A DNA stretch of 37,352 nt. Origin: a virus. The stretch lies in IMG/VR virus record IMGVR_UViG_3300030329_001077, positions 1-37,352 of that record; one strand, written 5' to 3'. This document shows, one piece after another, positions 16,170 to 25,553 of the stretch. The translations under genes were made by a program, and so were the position numbers. The stretch's first letter is position 1; every line of letters starts with the position of its first letter. The notes beneath the pieces are model-generated. The model did no database searches. It was given only the letters and a program-made list of their open reading frames with translations, and had not been told where the DNA came from.

Positions 16170-17201
16170 ATGCTATCGTTTCCGCGTGAGATAGGATTGA
16201 AACGTCAGTTGTGTGATAGTAAAGGACAATTTACAAATTACATTGACAAGTTGGGTAGTAGGACTTCTTGCTACACTTCTCTGTATCACTATGAACGCAT
16301 TTCTCCTGATGGAAATAGAGTCGATTATTCCTCTGTTGTGTATGACCGTGCATGGTGGGACTTTGATGAAGGGCATCGAGGTGACATTAGTGCCGTCAAG
16401 GATGACGTGTGGACGTTGCTACAACGTCTTGAGGGTGACGTGCGTGTAGTAGCCACAGGACGTGGCTTCCATGTGCATCAGATGTTCAGTGAACACCTCA
16501 CAGGCCATGAGTGGGAGAGGAAACTTGACATCTACCAACGATCCGTTGCTGATGGACTACCTACTCTTGACGGCGTTGGGCATGGCAAGAAGTTGACGCG
16601 CATTCCCTCCACTTACAACCCCAAGAGGTGGCGTTGGGCGGTGAACATTGATGTCTCCGCGTTTATGGCCGACCCTCACAATTACAAAATCCCACTCAAA
16701 CCTGACTCGTCTTTGGATTGGTCAGACCCCTTCACAGGACAGGAAGTGACTGAAGGATTCCACTTCTCTGATTGGTGCGATAACAACCCCCTACTATTCA
16801 AGGAGAAGCCATTATTCTTCACAGATCTTCCGGCAGTCCTACCTGTCGCGGGGGAGGGCGATATACCTATCCCTCCTTGCCTTGAGGCTCACATCCACCA
16901 CCCTAATCCCCCTCACCATGTGCGTGTAGCACTTGCGCAACACCTATCAGAAAATCTAAGGTTGTTCGCACCTGTCGCAACCCTGTCGAAAGACCACAAG
17001 ATTTCAATTGAAAATCAAATTACCAATTACATTCGCAAACTAAATTGGCGTGACTTCAATGAACACGAAACAAAGAAGCACGTTCGATCCATACTCAAGT
17101 ATGACAGAAGCCCCTCTTGTGCGTGGTTCAAGGCCCGAAGTATGTGTAGTGGCCCTTGTTGGAGATACGATTACACCATTCCTATGGAGGGAGAACAGTG
17201 A
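16170..17201 (+). CDS. Archaeo-eukaryotic primase, single chain with PriL-like Fe-S C-terminus
   Basis: 343 residues. The catalytic AEP region has WWDFDEG with D64 and D66, then VVATGRGFHVHQMF (93-106), matching the SGxGxHxH motif of PriS-type primases, and TRIPSTYNPK (143-152), matching the metal/phosphate-binding Arg segment. The C-terminal part begins PPCLEAHI near 235 and continues HHVRVALAQHL, then C317, C326 and C330, giving four cysteines (C237, C317, C326, C330) as in the PriL [4Fe-4S] domain. So catalytic and initiation domains are fused in one compact chain. It makes primers for PolB. GTGA overlap with the next frame. Confidence 0.88.
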   Translation: MLSFPREIGLKRQLCDSKGQFTNYIDKLGSRTSCYTSLYHYERISPDGNRVDYSSVVYDRAWWDFDEGHRGDISAVKDDVWTLLQRLEGDVRVVATGRGFHVHQMFSEHLTGHEWERKLDIYQRSVADGLPTLDGVGHGKKLTRIPSTYNPKRWRWAVNIDVSAFMADPHNYKIPLKPDSSLDWSDPFTGQEVTEGFHFSDWCDNNPLLFKEKPLFFTDLPAVLPVAGEGDIPIPPCLEAHIHHPNPPHHVRVALAQHLSENLRLFAPVATLSKDHKISIENQITNYIRKLNWRDFNEHETKKHVRSILKYDRSPSCAWFKARSMCSGPCWRYDYTIPMEGEQ

Positions 17202-17317
17202 ACTGCCCATACTGTTATAAGTCAAAGGGTTTTGTTGAGGTTCACGGCGCAAAAATGTGTCTGACGTGCGGTGCAAAGGTTGTCGGTTGTTGCGGTGAGG
17301 ACGGTTGTATTATATGA
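17198..17317 (+). CDS. Zinc-ribbon microprotein (39 aa)
   Basis: A 39-codon GTG frame, coupled by GTGA to the primase stop, with GGAGGG six bases upstream. Cys pairs: NCPYC (3-6), CLTC (21-24) and a terminal cluster GCC...GC (31, 32, 37), seven Cys in all. This resembles a zinc ribbon with an extra Cys knuckle. It ends in an ATGA overlap with the next gene. Both overlaps and the RBS support expression. Confidence 0.55.
   Translation: MNCPYCYKSKGFVEVHGAKMCLTCGAKVVGCCGEDGCII
17215..17226 (+). promoter_or_regulatory. Copy of the TTATAAGTCAAA element inside a coding frame
   Basis: These 12 bases match 8328-8339 exactly. They lie inside the 39-aa zinc-ribbon frame, where they encode Cys-Tyr-Lys-Ser-Lys. 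A start near 17243 would serve the gene at 17314, but chance identity cannot be excluded. Confidence 0.25.
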
Positions 17318-17559
17318 CATTATCATTAGAGGAGGCTTTGAAGATGCCAAGAGTAAGAGATGAAAATGAATTGAGAATGATGCTCAGGGAGGCTCAACAT
17401 TTGAAGAATGAGTGGGCGCGGTGGCTTGAAGATCCTGATTGTAAGGGAGACAGGAAAGCATTCGCTGAAGCCGTTCGTAACTACAACGCGCTCAAAGGAG
17501 TCGTTCAGTGTCTACAATGGACACTCCATTTCCCCAACGTAGAAGATCCTCTGTGGTAG
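17314..17559 (+). CDS. Small helical protein (81 aa)
   Basis: 81 residues from the ATG at 17314, in an ATGA overlap; an in-frame TTG at 17305 is less likely. The sequence is almost all helix (SLEEALKM, ENELRMMLREAQHLKNEWARWLEDPD, KAFAEAVRNYNALKGVVQCLQWTL) and rich in Arg, Glu and Trp, suggesting a two-helix bundle or coiled coil. No family recognised. The promoter of the ERCC4 nuclease follows directly. Confidence 0.6.
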   Translation: MTLSLEEALKMPRVRDENELRMMLREAQHLKNEWARWLEDPDCKGDRKAFAEAVRNYNALKGVVQCLQWTLHFPNVEDPLW

Positions 17560-17562
17560 GTG

Positions 17563-17568
17563 TTATAA
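17563..17568 (+). promoter_or_regulatory. TATA-like box of the ERCC4 nuclease gene
   Basis: TTATAA begins 29 bases before the ATG at 17592, predicting a leaderless message. This spacing helps to choose 17592 over upstream in-frame starts. Confidence 0.5.
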
Positions 17569-17591
17569 CCCACCCAATTTTTCTAACAATT

Positions 17592-18308
17592 ATGGTTCTC
17601 TATGTGGATGACCGAGAGAACAATGTCGTTATCCACAAACTTTTCGCGCGACTAGGCGATAGAGACCAAACCTCAAGAGGAATGGTTCAGGTCAAAAGAC
17701 TGCCTTCAGCCGACTATGTGATCGGAGATTGGGGGATTGAAGCGAAGGAAATTAATGACCTATACCATTCTATCCTCGGTCACGGTCGCTCACGAACAAT
17801 CGTGGGTCAACTTGTAGATCTTGAGAAGGACTTTGAGAAGCCTATGCTTGTCGTGTATGGTAGTCATTTCAAACCCTTCATCCCCGGCCGCAAAAGACGA
17901 CCCAAAAAAAGCGAATTGGAAAATGAAATCAAGCGTATGAAACAGACAATCCTAAACTTCAAAACCACTTTCCAATTGAGATTTCCCAACATTCAATTCA
18001 TGCAGTTTGACACTATGGATGACTTTGTTACATTCCTTGTTACTGCCCATACACAAAAACTTGTGATCGGGGTGGACAAGCCTACTATTCAGGCACCAAA
18101 AATTATGAATGACCACCCACAGGTCTTAGCCTTGTCATCCCTTCCGGGGATTACACAACAACACGCTCAAGATCTACTAGAGAAGTTTGGTTCCCTCCGC
18201 AATATACTACGTCTACGTACTTCGCAAAAACAACTAATGGAAGTCGCAGGTATAGGTCGCAAAAAGGCTAAAGACATTCTTTCATTGAGAGAAAAATACT
18301 CAATCTAA
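17592..18308 (+). CDS. ERCC4/XPF-type structure-specific nuclease with tandem helix-hairpin-helix
   Basis: 238 residues. I chose 17592 because the product then starts MVLYVDDREN, the first strand of the ERCC4 fold, and because of the TATA spacing; an in-frame ATG at 17508 would add 28 residues from the overlap with the previous gene. The nuclease motif is D6/D7-R-E at the start, then GDWGIEAKEI with D46, E50 and K52 (E-x-K in place of the usual ERK). A lysine-rich insert (KRRPKKSELENEIKRMKQ) follows. Residues 180-235 carry two HhH repeats (LPGITQQHAQDLLEKFGS and VAGIGRKKAKDILSL). Family activity: cutting at branched DNA, as in archaeal Hef and XPF. It ends 9 bases inside the convergent tail gene. 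Confidence 0.9.
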   Translation: MVLYVDDRENNVVIHKLFARLGDRDQTSRGMVQVKRLPSADYVIGDWGIEAKEINDLYHSILGHGRSRTIVGQLVDLEKDFEKPMLVVYGSHFKPFIPGRKRRPKKSELENEIKRMKQTILNFKTTFQLRFPNIQFMQFDTMDDFVTFLVTAHTQKLVIGVDKPTIQAPKIMNDHPQVLALSSLPGITQQHAQDLLEKFGSLRNILRLRTSQKQLMEVAGIGRKKAKDILSLREKYSI

Positions 18309-21300
18309 CCCTCTATCCATAACGGTTCTCTTACCATCACTATTTCTACCGTAGGTAGAAACTAGAGGCTTTGATGGGATAGAGTCTCTTTCGTATGTGA
18401 CTTGAAGAGTATGCAATCTAATCGAAGAGAAGTATAGGTCATCATCCCCTGTCCCTACCTTACGTGTGATAGTTACTTTGAATCTTGTCCCTGCGATATG
18501 TGGGACAGTTGTTTTTGGTAAGAGAGTAATACTGCTCGCATCTGTTCCGGCACTGATAGTTGTGGTATGTTCCATACTCAAGCCTGTGTCTATGTTCTCA
18601 AGTTTAGTATAGATGACTGCTGAACCTGTTGTGTTGCCCAAACTTGCCTTTGCTACAATACTGATTGAGTTATTCTTCACGGCGTCACGCGGCATACGTA
18701 TAATCATTACATGTGAAGATTCTGATTTTTCACCTGCCGCAGTTGAACCGGGGAGGATGATTCCCTCTTCTGTCGCTAGAGCATCACCACTTGATGTTGT
18801 AACACTATCAACAACACCCATGCTATGGGTCTCCGAAGGTGTGTTTTTCGGCTTACTCGATCCCAAAACCTTTTGAACGCCGTCGTAAGGCAAATCCATT
18901 TTACCTTTCATTCTTTTCAAAACGCCCTCTGATAGTCTGTTGACACCTACCTTGTCTGTGGTTGTAGATTCATACGGTTGGTTGGACTCATGTCTAGTGG
19001 AAGCACTTCCAGACGCATGAGAACCTGTTGCATGACCTGTCCTGTTACTGCCAGACCTTTCACTACCCAAAGGTGTCCCCGGAAGATCATGTGTTGGGGG
19101 CAGTAATGGTGGGTTAGGGTCGCCGTATGGTGGCATTGGTGGTGGTCTGTTGGGTGGAGGTAATGTTGGCGGTAGTAGTGGTGGGTCAGTTCTTCCCCCA
19201 CCCTTTCTGCCGGGGTTGATATTCGGGAAGATTGTTCCTACCACTGAATTAGTTGCGGCAGATTCGTCACTTGTTAATTTCAAATCAACTTTTTCTTTGT
19301 GTCTTGAAATAGACCAATTAACACTTGAAATTGTAAGAGGGGTATTTGTCAGACCCAAATGACTATCAGTATATGTGACGTATGTTGCTGGGATGAAGTT
19401 AAGATCATCTGTGATGTGTAGTCGTGGTGCATACCACATAGCACGACCATGTGCGCCACCACCATAAATCCCTCCCCATGTTTCATCAGCATAGATTCCC
19501 AATGGGAATATACTGTGTGCGTTAAATGATGCACTGTAACTTAGTGTAGCCGAAGCGTGTTTAGGTTTTCTGATTGCTGAACTCAATGTCCCATCTGTGC
19601 TACCACACCTATATTTCAATAGAGAGTGTAAGTAATCGTAATTCACAGAAATTACTATCTTCTTGCTTCCAGCCGCAGACCAATAAGCAGAGGGAATGCC
19701 GATTTCAATAAAACCATTTCCTGTTACATCAACAGTCGACACACCTGTTCCGGTGCTACCACCTGCGTAACTACTGAATAACATTGGTGTAGCCACGTTG
19801 TCACCTAATCTGTAAGTGTCAGCAGATGCAGTAGCACCATAACCAGCACTCTTTGTCGTATTGAATACCGGATCAATGAACTCAACTCTAAACTTTGGCG
19901 CAGTATCGGTGCCTGTGTTTGTTGGTGTAATACCTATTCTCAAGTGATTACCTGATGTTTCAGACACATAAGGCATACCGTGTGGTATGTGAACTATCTG
20001 CATAGCATAGGACACACTCTTAGAACCGTAATGCCCATACCACTCGTTCCATGAATAGACCCCTGTGTTGGCGGCGTTATCGGCCAATGTGGTTAGATTA
20101 TTTGCCCCATATCCATAAGTGCTTGATGAGGTATCAGCATTGTCTAAGTTACCATCAAAAGCATTCACCATTCCGGGGAAATGGCATCCACCCAAACCTG
20201 CGTTTAGGTCGTGCATGTGCAATCCCCATGCCCTTATACACTGATCCGCAACATAACCAAATCTAGCATCCTTCAACATGGTGTCATTGCTCAATGGATT
20301 AAGGGTATGCCCATCACTATGCCTAATCACTTGAGCGTCTATTTGGTATTTTGTTGAAGCGTGTTTTTGGAACTCGGTCTTAGCAACTGCTAAAGCCTCT
20401 TCTTTATTTCTGATACTATCGGAATGAATAACTTCCCATCTTCTTCTATCGGTATCTGTCATCAATTGTTCCCCCGGATAGTCGGCAAATGACAGACCAT
20501 TATTGTAATACACACGAACATTGTTGATTCTATCATTCTGTATCGTCATGTTACTCACTGTCAAATTGTCTCTATTGAACACCCAACCACTATTGTATTT
20601 GGGCCTCAAATCAAACTTACCATCACGACCAATCAACCATGAGAAACTAGTATTGAGTCCACCACTACCAACAGATGATGACTTCTGAATATCACCGTAG
20701 ATCTGCAAAAGACTTGTTCCACCTGTTCGGTAGTCCAAAACCGTTCCGTAACTATCTTTTGTAGTAGATCCCGTTTGTAGAGTGTCCATATTGATTGTCA
20801 CAGGGACGTTGTTTAAGTCAGAAATTACGTGCGACCCGTTCTGAAGCAACCATGAGCATACAAATGGAATGTTATTCAGATAACGAACCTTATCTGAATG
20901 GTAGTATGTTCCTACGTTTGGTGCCTCAACATACCCATCAACTTGCATCATTAGTTTGAGAGGGTAAATGTTGCTACAACTACTGTAAAACGTAATTTCA
21001 TCATATACTTGTGGAGTATTATTCGCAATACCTTCACCTTTCAAAAACAAACTGAACTCCGATCCTGTGGCATTTCTGAAAATGTAGTCATCAATTGCGT
21101 GTGTGCTAGTAACACCTGTTGAATAATGAGTAACACCTGTGATAAGACCACTGAAACTACCACCGACCCCACCACCTGTATGCCAAAACCCTTCATTACC
21201 TGCTCTCGCAGATGCCTTGCTATATCGACTATCATTAGTCCCTGTATTGTAACTAGGATCTCTCAAATGAGAAATCGTACTTGATGAACTGTTAAATACG

Positions 21301-24300
21301 CCATCTTTGATTTTAGCCTTTGAATAACCTGTTGAGTTTTGGTAACGAGTGTTCATCAATGTGAGTATTTCATCATATTCTCTGTCAACAGTGTCTAATG
21401 GATCAATCCACGTCAAGTAGAAACCATGTAAGATGTTATCAGATACCAAAGCATCATCGTTGAAATCTTGTGATACACCTGTTACGCCTGTTAGGTTGTT
21501 ACTGCTAATTCCTGTGTATTCAATTCTGATACCGTTTATGCTTACTGAACCACTTGACTGTAAGCCACTTGTGCTTGTTAGTGTAATAGTGTTAGCACCT
21601 TTCGATACGGCACCATTAAGAGTAGTCTCAATTTTGAAATCATAAACGTAGTAGTAGTCTGTGAACCCAGCATTATCACCACTGTTTGTTCTTGCTCTAA
21701 CCATTCCTACATGATTTACTGTCCCATCAGTATCAAAACATGTTTTAGGCCAACTAAAGCAATTTTCTAATTTCACAGAAAGGTCGCCACTATCAATATA
21801 GTGTTCCGCATTGTTTGAGTGGGGTGCGGATTGATTTTCGGCATCCATAATTGTTGCCCTGTTCAGTATTCTATGTTCGTTGGCATGTTGAACTGATTCA
21901 ACTTCATGGGTATCATGTTGTGCCATAGCCTTGTCCCAATAGTTGTCAAGTAAAATTGGATAACCTTCTGTTTCTACGAAGTAGTCAGCAAGATCTTTTC
22001 TACCACCTGACCTCATCCACGAGTTACCACCGTTATTTTCTGTATTCAGATTGAAGAAAGGTGAAGTGTCGATAATCAAAAACGAACCACTTTTTTTGGC
22101 CCAATCAACACCAGATCTTGCGCGACTATTCCCACCCGTTGTTCCCCAATGGGCCGCAGTAGATGGGTCATGGGAAGCATCAATCTCCCAAATATCAATA
22201 TCTTCACCTACTTTCAACTCTAGCCAATTTTCACGAGTGTTAGATTCCTCATCCAATAAATCATTTGATGATACTAAATTGAATGAGTAATTATCTGACA
22301 GTGGATAAACAATACCAAAGTCGCTCTCTTTAGTAAGACCATCAGCATCATCCTTACCATTGTTCCTCATATCAGAGAACATAACCCAAATGTGCTTGAA
22401 ATCGTTACTCATCATTCTTGGTTGAAGCCCAACAGTGAGATTACCTGTGGTAGTGTATTCATTGATTAGTTGACCGGATGGGAAGTTGATTGTGATTTCA
22501 AATGTAGAGCAAGTGCCGCTAACAGGTATCTTTACTACTTTCATTTTGCGACCACTAACGGTTGCCGGTGCGCCCGCAAACAAAACTTCTTCACTGACAT
22601 ATTCAGGATCGTTTTGAATGCCACTTGATTTTAGGGACACAGTTTGTAATGTAAATGTGTTTGTAGTAGGTGTTGAGGAAACACGATAAACCTGTCTTGA
22701 GTCAACTCTAGGCCCCGATCCGTCTGACATATTGTGATGGACAGTGCCATGACTCATAAGCCCATAACCCCATGTTGTGCCTCCACCACTAGGTAATGAT
22801 GAGCCACTACTATAGTCAGTAGAAACACCAACTTTACAGTTACGAGCATAACCACTTTCAGTAAAACTGTGTAGCATGACATAATCACCTACGCTATATC
22901 CGTGACTTGCGCAAGTAAAGTTTGCTACTGCGCCCGATGCCGCGACATTTGTAACGTCTTTGTCATTAGCATGGGTAGCACTTGTAATTCTGAAAGACTC
23001 GGTATGTTTGAACAAATCTGTTATGTGAGTAGCACTTTGTATCATTGATTGGTAATTACCTTTGTATTGTTGAATATCCCAAACACATTCTTTTTTGTCA
23101 TTTATTTTTTGAAGTTGAATGTAGTCTTTTGCACCGTTATGACTGTAATTTGGATTGTTACTCATCGGCCGAATAGTCATTGAAGTTGTTCCACTACCTA
23201 TTGTCTGACCACTACTCAAGTTATTCATTGTCCAACTATTGTAACCTTTGAATATGTTTGGTAGATGATCTGGATGCCCATTCAAAATACGAGCAAACTT
23301 TTGTTTGAACCAATTAGATGCGCAAATATCACGGATTCTTTCTGCATGGATAGAACGATTTTCAATTGTTTCTCTTGCCACACCTGTTGGTAGAGTGCCT
23401 GTTTGCCATGCGTCATCTACGCTATTTGGCCCATCCTCATCCTCATCGTTATACATTTGGATTGGGTGTGCTGAATGCAAAGCCATTCTCTGATCCGTAG
23501 TTTCCTTATAGCCGCTAGTTCTATCAAATCCTAATCCACTATTCTTTGCTACCAAAACCCTACCACCTAACAACATACTGTTTCGTAGTAGTTGTAATTC
23601 AGAAGCCCTTTGGTTCCAAATGTTGGTATTGTTATTTCCTGAAGTCAATGCTTGGGTATTTACTGCATTTAGAAGTTCTTTGTCAAGATCTGCGCTTACA
23701 TCATTAGACGTAATTTTTAGGATTTTACTTTGCTCTTTGTTGCCTTGTTTTATCTCCAATTTATTGATCTTACCTCTCCATAAAGGGCGACCAAAATAAT
23801 TATGTTGGTCTGCATTGTTTCTGAAGAGCATCAATTCACTATCATCGTAACTAAGTGTTTGTAAGAATCTTGTTTGGATTCCTGTGGCATGTTCGTTATT
23901 ATCATCTTCAATATCAATAGTTACACTACTTGCGGTATTCACACCAGCCTGATATTGCATACCCAAAATAAAGGGTTTTTCATCACCGGATGGAGGGTCT
24001 GTTAACGGTGTGTAATGAGAAACTCTGTCAATAAGAGTTGTGTAGAGACAATCTTCTTGGTCATCATTGGCTTTAATCCCTAAATCCCAACCGTAGATAT
24101 TGTGCATGTCAGGATCCCATGCTTCGCCATCTAAAGTTGTCCCCATATCCCATGTAGTCCCTTGCTTATCACCGTCGATATACACCTCGTATTTCTGTGT
24201 AGTAAAATTGAATACAAAATCAATATCCCACCATAAATGGTCAAGACTTTGGTTAGCCCAATCATCAACTGTTTTGGTGCTTTGAACATAGAGAGACTTC

Positions 24301-25541
24301 AAACCCGTTGCACCAATCATAGCACTTGCGCTTGCGTATGTCCCATCCATACCTGTCCCATCAGAAGGATTGAACTGCCATTCTGCTACATAGCCAGCAA
24401 AGGTGGCGTTTGTTGCATGAGTGGCACCGTACATACCATTAGCATCATATCCGATAGAACTTAATGTGACATCATCATGGTTCCCATCAAAACCAATTCT
24501 AAGTCTATATGTCCCATCAGCCTCATCAATAGTAGCAAGATTATGTCTTCTTGCATCCGTTCCTGTAATAGCGACTTTACCATGCGCCCATGATAATCTG
24601 ATACTAAATACATCATTAGTCCTAAGTTTCATAGGGCCTTCATACGCAATGATAGGCCAATAATCATCATCACTGTGTGTTCTAGTCCCATACCCTGCAC
24701 CTACATTGAAATCTGTTTGTGGGATATAGGACTGACATACCAAAAATGGCTTACCTGCTGATGAATAAATTGGTCTCATTAAGGCAATAGGCCCCCAACC
24801 ACCTGCTTGCCCACCACTAGCACCACCAACACTATCGGGGCTTGCATCTGTGGGAACCAATTCACCTGAATACACACCTGCTAGGTTAGTTGACTGAATC
24901 CACTCACTTGAAACTGCGTGTTGACTCTTTCCTCTATCTTCATGTAACCAATTAGAGTTCCCTTCATCCATCCTCTGAACATTACTACGACCATAGGATG
25001 CCTCTCTGATACCTGTGGGAACCCAATATCTCCCTATTGTGTTAGCCGGTTCACCCGGCGCGTTAAATGTTCTTGAGGATTGCATAGAATCGAGACCATT
25101 AGCAAACCACATGTAGCCAAGATCTCCCGACAGGGAACTGCCACTTGTAGATTCTCTGTAACGGTATCTGTTAGAGTGAGCATTTGAGTCGGGGTAAGTC
25201 AAGCGAACACGGCCGGGATAATCGTTAGGATGTAGTCGAATCGGATCATGTGTTAACCACTCATGCACACCATTATTGTGCAAGTAATATCCAGCCGCAG
25301 TCGATGTGGCGTGGACTGATACACTAGAACCATCACCTTTTTTTCTTTCTACGATCGAGTATCTGTATCTGTGATTCATTGTGGCTTCCCCATTCATGGG
25401 GTTGCCAAAGTGGGAATTAGCATGAGTAATTGTTGTTGACATTACATCGTCTAAATCATCACTTACACATCTTGCCGCCGTAAAATCATCATAGTAGTGT
25501 GAAACCCACCATGTAAAATCGCCATTAACATTCTTTCGCAT
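18300..25541 (-). CDS. Giant tail hub/adhesin protein (2413 aa)
   Basis: One frame of 7.2 kb. Near 290-510 is a LamG/concanavalin-like region (SIRLSWAHGKVAITG, then DIDFVFNFTTQKYEVYIDGDKQG). Near 880 is an ASHGYSVGDYVML module and near 1335-1360 an EYTGISSNNLTGVTG module, both common in tail proteins. Around 1665-1745 (NDRINNVRVYYNN, then EEALAVAKTEF and VIRHSDG) the pattern resembles tail hub proteins. Near 2113-2156 is a proline-rich linker (PPLLPPTLPPPNRPPPMPPY), followed by a Ser/Gly/His stretch and a beta-rich C-terminal domain. No separate distal tail or fibre genes lie between tape measure and arm end, so hub and receptor-binding functions are probably combined here. Probably the last gene of the late operon. 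Confidence 0.75.
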   Translation of the reverse strand: MRKNVNGDFTWWVSHYYDDFTAARCVSDDLDDVMSTTITHANSHFGNPMNGEATMNHRYRYSIVERKKGDGSSVSVHATSTAAGYYLHNNGVHEWLTHDPIRLHPNDYPGRVRLTYPDSNAHSNRYRYRESTSGSSLSGDLGYMWFANGLDSMQSSRTFNAPGEPANTIGRYWVPTGIREASYGRSNVQRMDEGNSNWLHEDRGKSQHAVSSEWIQSTNLAGVYSGELVPTDASPDSVGGASGGQAGGWGPIALMRPIYSSAGKPFLVCQSYIPQTDFNVGAGYGTRTHSDDDYWPIIAYEGPMKLRTNDVFSIRLSWAHGKVAITGTDARRHNLATIDEADGTYRLRIGFDGNHDDVTLSSIGYDANGMYGATHATNATFAGYVAEWQFNPSDGTGMDGTYASASAMIGATGLKSLYVQSTKTVDDWANQSLDHLWWDIDFVFNFTTQKYEVYIDGDKQGTTWDMGTTLDGEAWDPDMHNIYGWDLGIKANDDQEDCLYTTLIDRVSHYTPLTDPPSGDEKPFILGMQYQAGVNTASSVTIDIEDDNNEHATGIQTRFLQTLSYDDSELMLFRNNADQHNYFGRPLWRGKINKLEIKQGNKEQSKILKITSNDVSADLDKELLNAVNTQALTSGNNNTNIWNQRASELQLLRNSMLLGGRVLVAKNSGLGFDRTSGYKETTDQRMALHSAHPIQMYNDEDEDGPNSVDDAWQTGTLPTGVARETIENRSIHAERIRDICASNWFKQKFARILNGHPDHLPNIFKGYNSWTMNNLSSGQTIGSGTTSMTIRPMSNNPNYSHNGAKDYIQLQKINDKKECVWDIQQYKGNYQSMIQSATHITDLFKHTESFRITSATHANDKDVTNVAASGAVANFTCASHGYSVGDYVMLHSFTESGYARNCKVGVSTDYSSGSSLPSGGGTTWGYGLMSHGTVHHNMSDGSGPRVDSRQVYRVSSTPTTNTFTLQTVSLKSSGIQNDPEYVSEEVLFAGAPATVSGRKMKVVKIPVSGTCSTFEITINFPSGQLINEYTTTGNLTVGLQPRMMSNDFKHIWVMFSDMRNNGKDDADGLTKESDFGIVYPLSDNYSFNLVSSNDLLDEESNTRENWLELKVGEDIDIWEIDASHDPSTAAHWGTTGGNSRARSGVDWAKKSGSFLIIDTSPFFNLNTENNGGNSWMRSGGRKDLADYFVETEGYPILLDNYWDKAMAQHDTHEVESVQHANEHRILNRATIMDAENQSAPHSNNAEHYIDSGDLSVKLENCFSWPKTCFDTDGTVNHVGMVRARTNSGDNAGFTDYYYVYDFKIETTLNGAVSKGANTITLTSTSGLQSSGSVSINGIRIEYTGISSNNLTGVTGVSQDFNDDALVSDNILHGFYLTWIDPLDTVDREYDEILTLMNTRYQNSTGYSKAKIKDGVFNSSSSTISHLRDPSYNTGTNDSRYSKASARAGNEGFWHTGGGVGGSFSGLITGVTHYSTGVTSTHAIDDYIFRNATGSEFSLFLKGEGIANNTPQVYDEITFYSSCSNIYPLKLMMQVDGYVEAPNVGTYYHSDKVRYLNNIPFVCSWLLQNGSHVISDLNNVPVTINMDTLQTGSTTKDSYGTVLDYRTGGTSLLQIYGDIQKSSSVGSGGLNTSFSWLIGRDGKFDLRPKYNSGWVFNRDNLTVSNMTIQNDRINNVRVYYNNGLSFADYPGEQLMTDTDRRRWEVIHSDSIRNKEEALAVAKTEFQKHASTKYQIDAQVIRHSDGHTLNPLSNDTMLKDARFGYVADQCIRAWGLHMHDLNAGLGGCHFPGMVNAFDGNLDNADTSSSTYGYGANNLTTLADNAANTGVYSWNEWYGHYGSKSVSYAMQIVHIPHGMPYVSETSGNHLRIGITPTNTGTDTAPKFRVEFIDPVFNTTKSAGYGATASADTYRLGDNVATPMLFSSYAGGSTGTGVSTVDVTGNGFIEIGIPSAYWSAAGSKKIVISVNYDYLHSLLKYRCGSTDGTLSSAIRKPKHASATLSYSASFNAHSIFPLGIYADETWGGIYGGGAHGRAMWYAPRLHITDDLNFIPATYVTYTDSHLGLTNTPLTISSVNWSISRHKEKVDLKLTSDESAATNSVVGTIFPNINPGRKGGGRTDPPLLPPTLPPPNRPPPMPPYGDPNPPLLPPTHDLPGTPLGSERSGSNRTGHATGSHASGSASTRHESNQPYESTTTDKVGVNRLSEGVLKRMKGKMDLPYDGVQKVLGSSKPKNTPSETHSMGVVDSVTTSSGDALATEEGIILPGSTAAGEKSESSHVMIIRMPRDAVKNNSISIVAKASLGNTTGSAVIYTKLENIDTGLSMEHTTTISAGTDASSITLLPKTTVPHIAGTRFKVTITRKVGTGDDDLYFSSIRLHTLQVTYERDSIPSKPLVSTYGRNSDGKRTVMDRGLD

Positions 25542-25553
25542 TCTATTCCCTCT

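Noticed and set aside
17508-17591. Upstream extension of the ERCC4 nuclease
   Set aside because: It would overlap the preceding gene and include the TATA box; the ERCC4 fold starts at 17592.
18309-25541. Frequent ACACCTGT-type strings suggesting a DNA repeat array
   Set aside because: They come from repeated Thr/Gly/Val codons in beta-rich proteins, at irregular spacing; no array.
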